DNA from: Planctomycetota bacterium
GTDB taxonomy: Bacteria; Planctomycetota; UBA1135; UBA2386
NCBI GenBank assembly: GCA_947455805.1
Contig: CANGSN010000112.1
Coordinates: 1 to 8,477, forward strand
Direction of reading: 5' to 3'
Length of the DNA: 8,477 nt
Shown here: one piece after another, positions 1 to 6,428 of the stretch
How positions within the stretch are numbered: the first letter of the stretch is position 1
Layout: every line of letters starts with the position of its first letter
Program-made: the position numbers and the translations under genes
The notes under the pieces: generated by a model
What the model saw: only the letters and a program-made list of their open reading frames with translations
Databases searched by the model: none
Told to the model about the DNA's origin: nothing

Positions 1-316
1 GGCCGGTGTCGACGACGCTGACCAGCAGGTTGTTGGTCGTGGTCGCGAACAGGGTCGTGACGCCGCCTTCGGTGAAGCCCGAGAGGCCGCGGCAGCCGAC
101 GCCCGTCGCCGGGTTCAGCGTCTGCACCAGCGTCCAGGTGCCAGTGGCGAGCACCCACTTCTGGATGCCGCCCGCGACCGTGGTGCGATCGTCGGCGACG
201 TAGAGCGTGTTGGCGTCGGCGAAGTAGAAGTCGTAGGCGCTCGGACCGGTCGTGGTCGGGAAGCCGTTCAGCAGCGTCGTGGTCTGACCGCTGGTCGTCG
301 GCAGGCCGGTGCCGAT
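1..316. repeat. Copy 1 of near-identical segment shared by paralogs A and B
   Basis: This stretch matches 1691-2006 at a constant offset of 1690 bp. By my count positions 1-300 differ at 11 sites, with a single difference in the first 142. Third codon positions are conserved too, so protein selection alone does not explain the match. Similarity falls sharply beyond about 316. The left boundary lies outside the window. Confidence 0.85.
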
Positions 317-970
317 CGCGCTGACGCCCTGGAACGGGTTCGACGAGGTGCCGCAGTACAACTGGTCGCCGAAGATGCCGACCGTGCGGATGTTGGTCGG
401 GCTCGTGCTCAGCTGCGTCGTCGTCGTGCCGCCGAAGGTCGTGAAGCGCACGCCGTTGCCGTTGGCCGCCGAGGCGTTGCCGGCGACCCAGATCGAGGTG
501 CCGTTGGTCGTGCAGGCGCTGCGGATGTTGCCGTTCGAGTAGCAGTCGACCAGCGCCGTCGAGGTGTCGACGGTGCCGTCGAGGGCGATGCGCGCGACGA
601 CGCGCGGGGTCGCCGGAGCCAGCGTGGTGGTGACCGACGCCGTGCCCGGCGCGGCCGCGTAGCCGACGGCGACCAGGTAGCGGGCGTCGCTCGACTGCGA
701 GAGGAAGCCTTCCGAGGTCGCCGAGCCCGATCCGGTCAGGATCTGGTTGCTGCCGCTCGCCGTGGTCGGCAGCGCGATCGTCTGCACGAGCACGCCGGCG
801 GGCGTGTACTCGTCGAGGAAGCGCGGGGCGGCCGCGCCGCTGAGGGCGACCGAGCCGTCGCCGACGCGCGAGACGATCAGGTTGCCGGGGGTGATCGGGG
901 TCTGCGCGGCGGCGAAGGCCGTCAGCGCGACCGCCGACAGGACGAGACGAAAGCTCGAGGTGGTTTGCAT
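1..970 (-). CDS. Secreted propeller-like protein, paralog A (3' end outside window)
   Basis: The frame starts at ATG 970 and stays open to the left edge, giving 323 residues of what should be a protein of about 480 judged by its neighbour. The N-terminus has a signal peptide: Phe-Arg, a hydrophobic Leu/Val/Ala run, then an Ala-Ala-Ala-Gln cleavage site at residues 20-23. It is therefore probably exported. The body is rich in Thr, Ser, Gly and Ala, with blade-like segments such as LYVADD followed by GGIQKWVLATGTW, suggesting a beta-propeller. No catalytic motif is visible. It is a clear paralog of the gene at 1203-2648: the two are about 96% identical in DNA near the left edge but only moderately similar in their first 200 residues. 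No Shine-Dalgarno sequence precedes the ATG. The specific function is unknown; surface, adhesive or lectin-like roles are guesses. Confidence 0.85.
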   Translation of the reverse strand, partial: MQTTSSFRLVLSAVALTAFAAAQTPITPGNLIVSRVGDGSVALSGAAAPRFLDEYTPAGVLVQTIALPTTASGSNQILTGSGSATSEGFLSQSSDARYLVAVGYAAAPGTASVTTTLAPATPRVVARIALDGTVDTSTALVDCYSNGNIRSACTTNGTSIWVAGNASAANGNGVRFTTFGGTTTTQLSTSPTNIRTVGIFGDQLYCGTSSNPFQGVSAIGTGLPTTSGQTTTLLNGFPTTTGPSAYDFYFADANTLYVADDRTTVAGGIQKWVLATGTWTLVQTLNPATGVGCRGLSGFTEGGVTTLFATTTNNLLVSVVDTG

Positions 971-1095
971 GGTGTGGTTGAAGTGCTCAGGGGCCGAACA
1001 AGGCGAAGCACGGTAGCGAAGGTCGGCAATCGCGCCAGGGGCGAAAGGCGCGGTCGTTCTCGCTTGCGGCACTGCGAATCGAGGGTGCCGGCCCG

Positions 1096-1206
1096 CTGAT
1101 CCCTTGCGTGTTGTTCGCGGGATCGCGTGCGGCGGCGCCCCGATTCCGTCCGCCATGCGCGGCGGAATCCAGGGGCCCGCACCGGCACCAACAACCAAGG
1201 GATCAG
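1096..1206. repeat. 111-nt interrupted inverted repeat (long hairpin)
   Basis: The arms pair in order from the outside. CTGATCCCTTG (1096-1106) pairs with CAAGGGATCAG (1196-1206). GTTGTT (1110-1115) pairs with AACAAC (1190-1195). GTGCGG (1127-1132) pairs with CCGCAC (1177-1182). GCCCC (1137-1141) pairs with GGGGC (1172-1176). GATTCCG (1142-1148) pairs with CGGAATC (1163-1169). CCGC (1150-1153) pairs with GCGG (1159-1162) around the loop CATGC. That is 39 possible pairs. The right arm contains the TGA stop of paralog B, so the minus-strand transcript would enter the hairpin at its stop codon. It may end or stabilise the mRNA, or be a small palindromic mobile element. No T-tract follows on the minus strand. 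Confidence 0.7.
1142..1169 (-). terminator. Inner hairpin, possible terminator of paralog B
   Basis: This is the apex of the longer inverted repeat. Eleven base pairs are interrupted by one bulged base (T1149), with a 5-nt loop. On the minus strand it begins about 33 nt after the stop codon of paralog B. It lacks the U-tract of a classical intrinsic terminator, so termination is only one possible role. Confidence 0.35.
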
Positions 1207-2648
1207 TTGCCCAGGATGACGCTCATCGCGTCCGAGGTGCCGATCGGCAGGTCGAAGCCGAGCAGCGAGAAGTCGAACGCGGCGACCTGGTTGGCGAGCT
1301 CGACGCCGGCGATCGAGGCGTTGTTCGGGATCGCGATCGGCAGCGTGGCGGCGCCGCCCAGGTCCGAGAACGTCGGCAGGATGGCGTCGGCGGCGACGTA
1401 GACGAGGGCGCAGGCCGGCGTGCTCGGCAGCGGCACACCGAACGGCAGCACCGGGCCGAAGCGGAGCAGGAACACCGTGATGTTGGCCGGGCCGCAGTTG
1501 CCGGCGTTGATGGCGAAGCTGGCGTTGCCGGCGACCGGCCGGCCGCCAGCGACGGCGACCGTCGGGGTGCCGAAGCTGTTGGCGCAGCTGGTGCCCGAGT
1601 AGGTCACGCTCGACGGCGTGCGGACCCACTGCACGTCGCGCAGCGCGGTGTTGGTGACGCCGGTGACCAGCGTGCTGAAGGTCGAGGTGGGGCCGGTGTC
1701 GACGACGCTGACCAGCAGGTTGTTGGTCGTGGTCGCGAACAGGGTCGTGACGCCGCCTTCGGTGAAGCCCGAGAGGCCGCGGCAGCCGACGCCCGTCGCC
1801 GGGGTCAGCGTCTGCACCAGCGTCCAGGTGCCGACCGCGAGCACCCACTTCTGGATGCCGCCCGCCGCCGTGATGCGGTCGTCGGCGACGTAGAGCGTGT
1901 TGGCGTCGGCGAAGTAGTAGTCGTAGGCGCTCGGACCGGTCGTGGTCGGGAAGCCGCTCAGCAGCGTCGTGGTCTGACCGCTGGTCGTCGGCAGGCCGGT
2001 GCCGACCGCGGCGACGCCCTGGAACGCGCCGGAAGCGGCGCTGGTGTAGAGCTGGCCGGCGACGATGTTGACCACGCGCGTGTTGGTCGGGCTCGTGCTG
2101 AGCTGCGTCGTCGTCGTGGCGCCGAACGTCGTGTAGCGCACGCCGCCGGTGGTCGTCGCCGTGCCCGCGGTCCACAGGTCGGTGCCGTTCGTGCTGGCGG
2201 CGCTGCGGATGTTGTTGCCCGAGTAGGCGTCGACGAGGGCGGTCGAGGTGTCGACGGTGCCGTCGAGGGCGACGCGGGCGACGACGCGCGGCGTGGCGGC
2301 CGAGGTCGTCGAGACCACCGAGAGGGTGCCGGGCACGGCCGAGTAGCCGGCGAGGATCAAGTAGCGGCCGTCGGCGCTCTGCGACACGAAGCCTTCCGAG
2401 GTGGCCGAGCCCGACGCGGTGAACGCGAAGTTGCCGCCGCTCGGGGCGGTCGGCAGCGCGATCGTCTGCACCAGCACACCGGCGGGCGTGAACTCGTCGA
2501 GGAAGCGCGCGGTCGCGGCGCTGGTCAGGGCCGCGCTGCCGTCGCCGATGCGCGAGACGACGAGGTTGCCGGGGGTGAAGGGGGACTGCGCGACGGCGAA
2601 GGCCGCCAGCGCGAGCGTCGACAGGACGAAGCGGAGGTTGGTGTGCAT
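1203..2648 (-). CDS. Secreted propeller-like protein, paralog B
   Basis: A complete 481-residue protein starting at ATG 2648. Residues 1-20 form a signal peptide with an Ala-Val-Ala motif before Gln21, so export across the cytoplasmic membrane is likely. Residues 22 to about 345 are Thr/Ser/Gly-rich with repeated strand-turn units (DLWTAGTA near 157, QLYTSAAS near 199, TLYVADDR near 251, GGIQKWVLAVGTW near 263), consistent with a beta-propeller. Residues from about 349 to 481 form a separate all-beta domain with Cys355, Cys385 and Cys413 and a late IPNNASIAG segment. I associate this C-terminal domain with secreted Planctomycetota proteins. No enzyme active site is apparent. It lies upstream of, and on the same strand as, paralog A, so the two form a tandem duplication. 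No Shine-Dalgarno sequence is seen. The biological role is unknown. Confidence 0.9.
   Translation of the reverse strand: MHTNLRFVLSTLALAAFAVAQSPFTPGNLVVSRIGDGSAALTSAATARFLDEFTPAGVLVQTIALPTAPSGGNFAFTASGSATSEGFVSQSADGRYLILAGYSAVPGTLSVVSTTSAATPRVVARVALDGTVDTSTALVDAYSGNNIRSAASTNGTDLWTAGTATTTGGVRYTTFGATTTTQLSTSPTNTRVVNIVAGQLYTSAASGAFQGVAAVGTGLPTTSGQTTTLLSGFPTTTGPSAYDYYFADANTLYVADDRITAAGGIQKWVLAVGTWTLVQTLTPATGVGCRGLSGFTEGGVTTLFATTTNNLLVSVVDTGPTSTFSTLVTGVTNTALRDVQWVRTPSSVTYSGTSCANSFGTPTVAVAGGRPVAGNASFAINAGNCGPANITVFLLRFGPVLPFGVPLPSTPACALVYVAADAILPTFSDLGGAATLPIAIPNNASIAGVELANQVAAFDFSLLGFDLPIGTSDAMSVILGN
1691..2006. repeat. Copy 2 of near-identical segment shared by paralogs A and B
   Basis: Counterpart of positions 1-316. 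The differences cluster around 1833-1836 and 1866-1879, with others at 1804, 1918 and 1957. Beyond about 2006 the alignment continues with many more substitutions and codon indels, since the two start codons are 1678 bp apart rather than 1690. Confidence 0.85.
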
Positions 2649-2824
2649 GCGTGTCGGGTCGGTCGGAGACAGGTCAGGTTGGAACAGGACGGAGTCGTGC
2701 CGTGTTCCTCGGCGCCGAGCAGGCTAGGTCGGCCGATGAGGAGGCCGTGCTCGCGCGATGAAGGTCCGACCAATGCGCTGCGCGGCAACCTGCGGCGGTG
2801 CGGCGCGCGCCGCGGCGTCGTGCG
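2649..2824. other. Spacer between bpt and paralog B
   Basis: About 176 bp without a gene. It should contain the 5' region of paralog B and any end signal for bpt. It holds two short perfect palindromes, CTCGGCGCCGAG at 2708-2719 and GCGGCGCGCGCCGC at 2800-2813. I could not recognise a -35/-10 promoter with confidence. Confidence 0.5.
2800..2813 (-). terminator. GC-rich palindrome just after bpt, possible terminator
   Basis: A perfect 14-nt palindrome, GCGGCGCGCGCCGC, lies about 11 nt past the bpt stop codon on the minus strand. It could form a 5-bp stem with a GCGC loop. No T-tract follows, and such palindromes arise easily at this GC content. Confidence 0.2.
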
Positions 2825-3679
2825 TCAGCTCGCCGGCTGCCAGCGGCCAGAGCGCAGCAGCTCGTGCGGGCGGTAGTTCGCCTTGTACTGCATCGTCTTC
2901 GCACCCTCGATCCAGTAGCCGAGGTAGTAGTGCGGCACGCCGAGCTGGCGCGTGTACTCGATCTCCATCAGCACCGAGAACACGCCGAGGCTGCGCGCGC
3001 CTTCGTCGGGGTCGTAGAAGTGGTAGACCGCCGACACCGATCGCGCACAGACGTCGAGCAGGCTGGTGGCGAGCAGGCGATCGCCGAGCGTGTAGGTGAC
3101 CTCGACGGTGTCGACGACGGCGCCGTACATCGAGGCGCGGAACTCGTTTTCGCGCTCGCCGCCGTTCGTGCTGTCGCTGCCGTCGCCTGCGGTCTCGCCG
3201 CGGCTGTGCTGGCCGGCGAGGTAGCGGCGGTAGAGCGCGAACTTCTCCGGCGTGAACGTCGGCGGCCCGACCTGCACGGTGACGTCCTCGTTCCGGCGCA
3301 GCGCGCGGCGCTGGCTCTTGCTCGGCGCGAACGTCGCCACCGGCACGCGGATCGGCACGCACAGCCGGCAGTCGTCGCAGACCATCGCGTAGAAGACGTC
3401 GCCGCTGCGGCGGAAGCCGCGGTCCATCAGCTCGTGGTAGAGCTCGCCGGGCATGCCGGCGACGCGGAAGCCGCGTTGGCGCGCCATGCGGCCCGGCAAG
3501 TACGGGCACGGATACGGCTCGCTGCGTGGGCACTCGTCGGCGTCGACCCAGCGCAGCAAAGGTGACACGTCGGCGTGCGCATCGTTGCCGCTGCGTGCGC
3601 CGGTGCGATCGGCAGCGCGGCTGCCGTGGGCGTTGCCGGTTGCGTCGTCGTCGCCGGCTGCTGGATCGGGGGCCACCAT
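2825..3679 (-). CDS. bpt: Aspartate/glutamate leucyltransferase (leucyl-tRNA--protein transferase)
   Basis: The 284-residue product belongs to the ATE/Bpt family. These cytosolic enzymes move an amino acid, Leu in the bacterial Bpt group, from aminoacyl-tRNA to the N-terminus of a protein starting with Asp or Glu, marking it for ClpS/ClpAP degradation. The N-terminal domain shows PCPYLPGR (57-64) and the cysteine cluster CDDCRLCVPIRV (101-112), followed by a basic SKSQRRALRRN segment. The C-terminal GNAT-like domain ends in YYLGYWIEGAKTMQYKANYR (251-270) and PHELL, which are hallmark motifs. The core begins near residue 40, so the first ~38 residues are an extension rich in Asp, Ala and Gly. 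Other starts are GTG 3739, which would overlap the upstream gene by 35 nt, and GTG 3568, which gives about 247 residues, the usual family length. A Gly/Ser/Asp-rich insert lies near residues 158-178. It sits 25 nt after the ATPase gene and may share its transcript. Confidence 0.92.
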   Translation of the reverse strand: MVAPDPAAGDDDATGNAHGSRAADRTGARSGNDAHADVSPLLRWVDADECPRSEPYPCPYLPGRMARQRGFRVAGMPGELYHELMDRGFRRSGDVFYAMVCDDCRLCVPIRVPVATFAPSKSQRRALRRNEDVTVQVGPPTFTPEKFALYRRYLAGQHSRGETAGDGSDSTNGGERENEFRASMYGAVVDTVEVTYTLGDRLLATSLLDVCARSVSAVYHFYDPDEGARSLGVFSVLMEIEYTRQLGVPHYYLGYWIEGAKTMQYKANYRPHELLRSGRWQPAS

Positions 3680-3704
3680 CGCGCGCGATGCTACCGCAGC
3701 GACC

Positions 3705-5678
3705 TCAGCCGTCGGCGGCCTCGGCGCTGCCGTTCGCACCGTCGCCGCGGTCGCGCGGCCGTTCCGGCTGGTCGCGGTCGGGCTGCGGCAGCGGCGGCAG
3801 CTGCAGGCGGCGGCGTTCGAGCAGGTAGTCGAGGTAGCGCAGCGTCAGCATCGGGTGGTCGCCGGCCGAGCCGCGGTGGGCGGCCAGCAGGTCGGCGAGC
3901 GAGGCGTCGCGGTGCCGCAGTTCCTCGAGGAAGCGCAGCGCGTCGGCGGGCTTGCCGAAGTGCTCCTTCTTCCAGCGCAGCCACAGCTCGCGGCCGGCCG
4001 GCGGCGCCACCGTCAGCAGCAGCTGGCCTTCGGCGTCGGCGAGCCAGCGCTGCACCTGCGCCGGGCTCGCGCCGCGCACGTCGGTGAAGCGCTTCTGCGG
4101 CTTCGGCTGGTCGCCGTTGCGCACGTAGCGGAGCGGCTTACGCCGCCGCGGCCGCTGCTGCTGGCGGCCGCGCGCGAGCATCAGGGTGCGCAGCGGTTCG
4201 CGCGTCTGCGCGCGGGCGAGGTAGACCTGCACGAAGACACCGTCGGCCAGCAGCATCGTCACCGGCCGCCCGAGCACCGGGTGCTCCGGCGGGCGCGCGA
4301 TGTCCTCCGGCAGGTAGGTGCGGCGGGTCACGAACACCGGCGGTTGCCCCGGTTCGGTCGGCAGCTGGACGGTGATCGTGCCGGACGCCTGGCTCAGGTA
4401 CTCGGCGTCGCTCCACTCGACATTGGCGAAGAAGACCTTGCTGGAGAAGCCGACCAGCACCGGCCCGGCTTCGTTGCCGTACAGCGCGTGGATCTGGCTC
4501 AGGCTCTGCACCGCGGCGACGACGCCGATGCGGCGGCTGCGCAGCGTGTTCAGGTAGGTCGGGAAGCGCGGGATGGCGCCGATCGCCGAACCGAACTCGT
4601 CGATCACCATCGTCAGCGGGAAGCGCAGCCGCGCGTCGGGGCGCGCGCTCGCCGCTTCGATGCCGCGGTCGAGGATCTGCTGCACCATGACGTTGAACAC
4701 CGGGCGCAGGCGATCGATGCGCGCTTCGTCCATCTCGACGACCAGCACCGTCGGCTCGTCGAACAGGTCGGCGAGCTGCACTTCGTCCGCCGACAGCACC
4801 GCGCACAGGTCGAGGTCGAGCAGCGAGACGAGGCGCATGCAGGTGTCGCTGAGGCACGTCTCGGCGTTGTGGCTGCCGCTCTCGAGGAAGCCGGCGAACT
4901 TGTGTGCGCCATGCGCGTGCAGCCAGTCGAGCAGCTGGCGCCGCGGCAGATCGAGGATCTCGGTGACGCGCGGCAGCGACAGCGTCTCGTCGGCGTCGTT
5001 CGACAGGCCCATGACGATCGCCGCGATCAGCTCGATCGAGTTGTTGCGCCAGTACGGGCTGTCGTGCGAGTGCTTCGACTCGACCGCCAGCACCAGCGAA
5101 CTGGCGATGCCGTGCGCCTCGGTGCGGTCCATGCCGCGGCGCAGCGGGTTCCAGCCGAGGCTGCCCTGCGGGTCGGTCAGGTTGAGGCGCAGCACGCGCT
5201 TCGCCGGCCGGCCGGCCTTCTTCGCCAGCGCGCGCACGATGCCGAACAGGTCGCCCTTCGGGTCGAACACGACGACGCTGCGCTTGTCGTCGGCGATCAG
5301 TTCGGCGACCAGCGGCAGGATCGCCTGCGTGGTCTTGCCGACGCCGGGCGGACCGACGAACAGCAGGTGGCGGTTCAGCAGGTCCTCGGGCAGCACGAGC
5401 CGCGCTTCGCCGAACAGATCGTGGCACTGGCGCTCGGGGTCGGCGAACAGCGCGTAGGCGCCGGGCAGCGCGATCGTGTGGGCTGTCCGTTCGACGTGGT
5501 CCGGCGGCGCCTCGGTGAGGCGAAACCACCGCTTGACGTCGGCGAGCTCGGCGCGGCGCGACGGCGTGATGCGCGGTGCGCGCACGGCGTGGACGTAGAT
5601 CGGCAGGAAGGCCGGGTCGCGCAGGAAGGCGGGATCGAAGTCGAAGCCGTCCGGCACGGCGGGAGGTTGGTCGGTCAT
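3705..5678 (-). CDS. VirD4/TraG-like (type IV coupling protein family) ATPase
   Basis: A 657-residue P-loop ATPase from ATG 5678. Walker A is GPPGVGKT (109-116), followed by VVVFDPKGD (135-143). Walker B is MVIDEF (357-362), followed by AVQSLSQ (389-395) and ANVEWSDAEYLSQASG (418-433). This order and these motifs match VirD4/TraG/TrwB coupling proteins, hexameric pumps that deliver DNA or protein to type IV secretion systems. Unlike typical members it has no transmembrane helices in the 108 residues before Walker A, so as called it would be soluble. After the ATPase core come a basic linker (about 505-530, many Arg, Lys and Gln), a tail with WLRWKKEHFG near 566-575, and a charged end. No relaxase, mating-pore or transposition gene is in the window, so a conjugative role is unsupported. 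A DNA- or protein-translocating or remodelling ATPase is a reasonable reading; the substrate is unknown. No Shine-Dalgarno sequence precedes the ATG. Confidence 0.85.
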   Translation of the reverse strand: MTDQPPAVPDGFDFDPAFLRDPAFLPIYVHAVRAPRITPSRRAELADVKRWFRLTEAPPDHVERTAHTIALPGAYALFADPERQCHDLFGEARLVLPEDLLNRHLLFVGPPGVGKTTQAILPLVAELIADDKRSVVVFDPKGDLFGIVRALAKKAGRPAKRVLRLNLTDPQGSLGWNPLRRGMDRTEAHGIASSLVLAVESKHSHDSPYWRNNSIELIAAIVMGLSNDADETLSLPRVTEILDLPRRQLLDWLHAHGAHKFAGFLESGSHNAETCLSDTCMRLVSLLDLDLCAVLSADEVQLADLFDEPTVLVVEMDEARIDRLRPVFNVMVQQILDRGIEAASARPDARLRFPLTMVIDEFGSAIGAIPRFPTYLNTLRSRRIGVVAAVQSLSQIHALYGNEAGPVLVGFSSKVFFANVEWSDAEYLSQASGTITVQLPTEPGQPPVFVTRRTYLPEDIARPPEHPVLGRPVTMLLADGVFVQVYLARAQTREPLRTLMLARGRQQQRPRRRKPLRYVRNGDQPKPQKRFTDVRGASPAQVQRWLADAEGQLLLTVAPPAGRELWLRWKKEHFGKPADALRFLEELRHRDASLADLLAAHRGSAGDHPMLTLRYLDYLLERRRLQLPPLPQPDRDQPERPRDRGDGANGSAEAADG

Positions 5679-5939
5679 GGCGGCACCAATCGGGACGAGG
5701 CCAACGGAGACGAGGAGGGGAACGAGGTCGCCGGGCGCGCCGCCGCGGGTGCGCAATCCGGGCCTGGCGATCGGTGGTTGGGCACGAACCGAGGGGCCGG
5801 AAGCGAACGACGAGACGGAGCGGGGCTGCGCTCGGCTGTAGCGGGCTCGCCGTCGGCGCCAAGGGGTGCGCATGGCAGTGCGCTGCTTCGCGACTCCGTC
5901 AGTCGACGCAACTTCCCGTGGGCGCGGTCGGCGCCCGCG

Positions 5940-5975
5940 CCGATCCTTGGCATTTCCTTGATGCTGGGAGATCGG
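5940..5975. promoter_or_regulatory. Imperfect hairpin in a less GC-rich patch
   Basis: CCGATC (5940-5945) pairs with GATCGG (5970-5975), and GCAT (5950-5953) pairs with ATGC (5961-5964), around the loop TTCCTTG. The stretch is visibly less GC-rich than its surroundings and lies about 260 bp upstream of the ATPase start. It could be an operator or part of a promoter region, but no consensus matches well. Confidence 0.2.
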
Positions 5976-6400
5976 TCGCGACAGCGGGCAACGTGGCTTA
6001 CGGCAACTGTCGTGGTCGCGAGTGACGGCGCGATCGAGATGGCGAGGGGGCTCGGGGCACGTGGTTGCGTGGGTGGCGCTCGGCGCGCCGCACCCGTTCG
6101 CGGTGGGGCACAATGTCGCGACGGCAAGGGCATCCGCCACGCACGGATCGCGCCGTGTGCCGAGCGCATCCTGGTTGACCACGTCGACGCGACCGCTGGC
6201 GTCTCGGACGGTCGGGCGGCTGCGCAAGCGCCGTGCACCTGGGGTTGCGCGCCGGGCCCGTTCGCCTCGTGCTCGGGTGCGGTTCCACGTGCTGCACGCG
6301 CCATGCGCTCCTGGCAAGTGCGAGCCGTCCGCGGGCCTTGCTGCGCGTGCGGTGTCGGCCTGCGATTCGCCGAACGGACCACCTCAAGGGGGCCAGCGGT

Positions 6401-6419
6401 TGGTGCCGAAACGGCGCCA
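6401..6419 (+). promoter_or_regulatory. Hairpin just upstream of the FIST remnant
   Basis: TGGTGCCG (6401-6408) and CGGCGCCA (6412-6419) can pair over eight positions, including one T-G wobble, around an AAA loop. It ends nine bases before ATG 6429. The motif GGTGCCGA occurs at 6402-6409 and again at 6422-6429. A hairpin at this place could affect translation or end upstream transcription, but it may be chance at this GC content. Confidence 0.2.
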
Positions 6420-6428
6420 TGGGTGCCG

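Larger units (their letters stand above)
5679..6428. other. Intergenic region between divergent genes, no gene supported
   Basis: About 750 bp between the ATPase start (minus) and the FIST remnant (plus). Open frames cross it on both strands but encode Arg/Ala/Pro/Cys-rich text without recognisable motifs, and codon third positions lack the strong G/C bias of the flanking genes. It should hold the divergent promoters. It may also hold decayed remains of the missing FIST N-terminal portion, but I found no readable FIST sequence in any plus frame. Confidence 0.6.

Noticed and set aside
1011..1050. Sigma-70-type promoter upstream of paralog A on the minus strand (TTGCCG as -35)
   Set aside because: No acceptable -10 hexamer lies 16-18 bases downstream of it.
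1104..2876. A 590-residue plus-strand open frame opposite paralog B
   Set aside because: The composition is almost entirely Arg, Gly, Ala and Asp, as expected from the antisense of a Thr/Ala-rich high-GC gene. The minus strand has a signal peptide and a coherent protein.
5948..5964. Sigma-54-like promoter (TTGGCATTTCCTTGAT)
   Set aside because: The spacing between the GG and the downstream element is wrong by one base, and the GC at -12 is missing.
6145..6171. Hairpin GGATcGCGC / GCGCATCC
   Set aside because: Eight pairs with a bulge and a 10-nt loop are expected by chance at about 70% GC, and no gene end or start is adjacent.
5679..6317. N-terminal extension of the ATPase frame back to 6317
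   Set aside because: The extra 213 residues are Arg/Pro-rich without domains, and codon bias drops at ATG 5678. Only the last ~26 codons, from TTG 5756, merit a second look.
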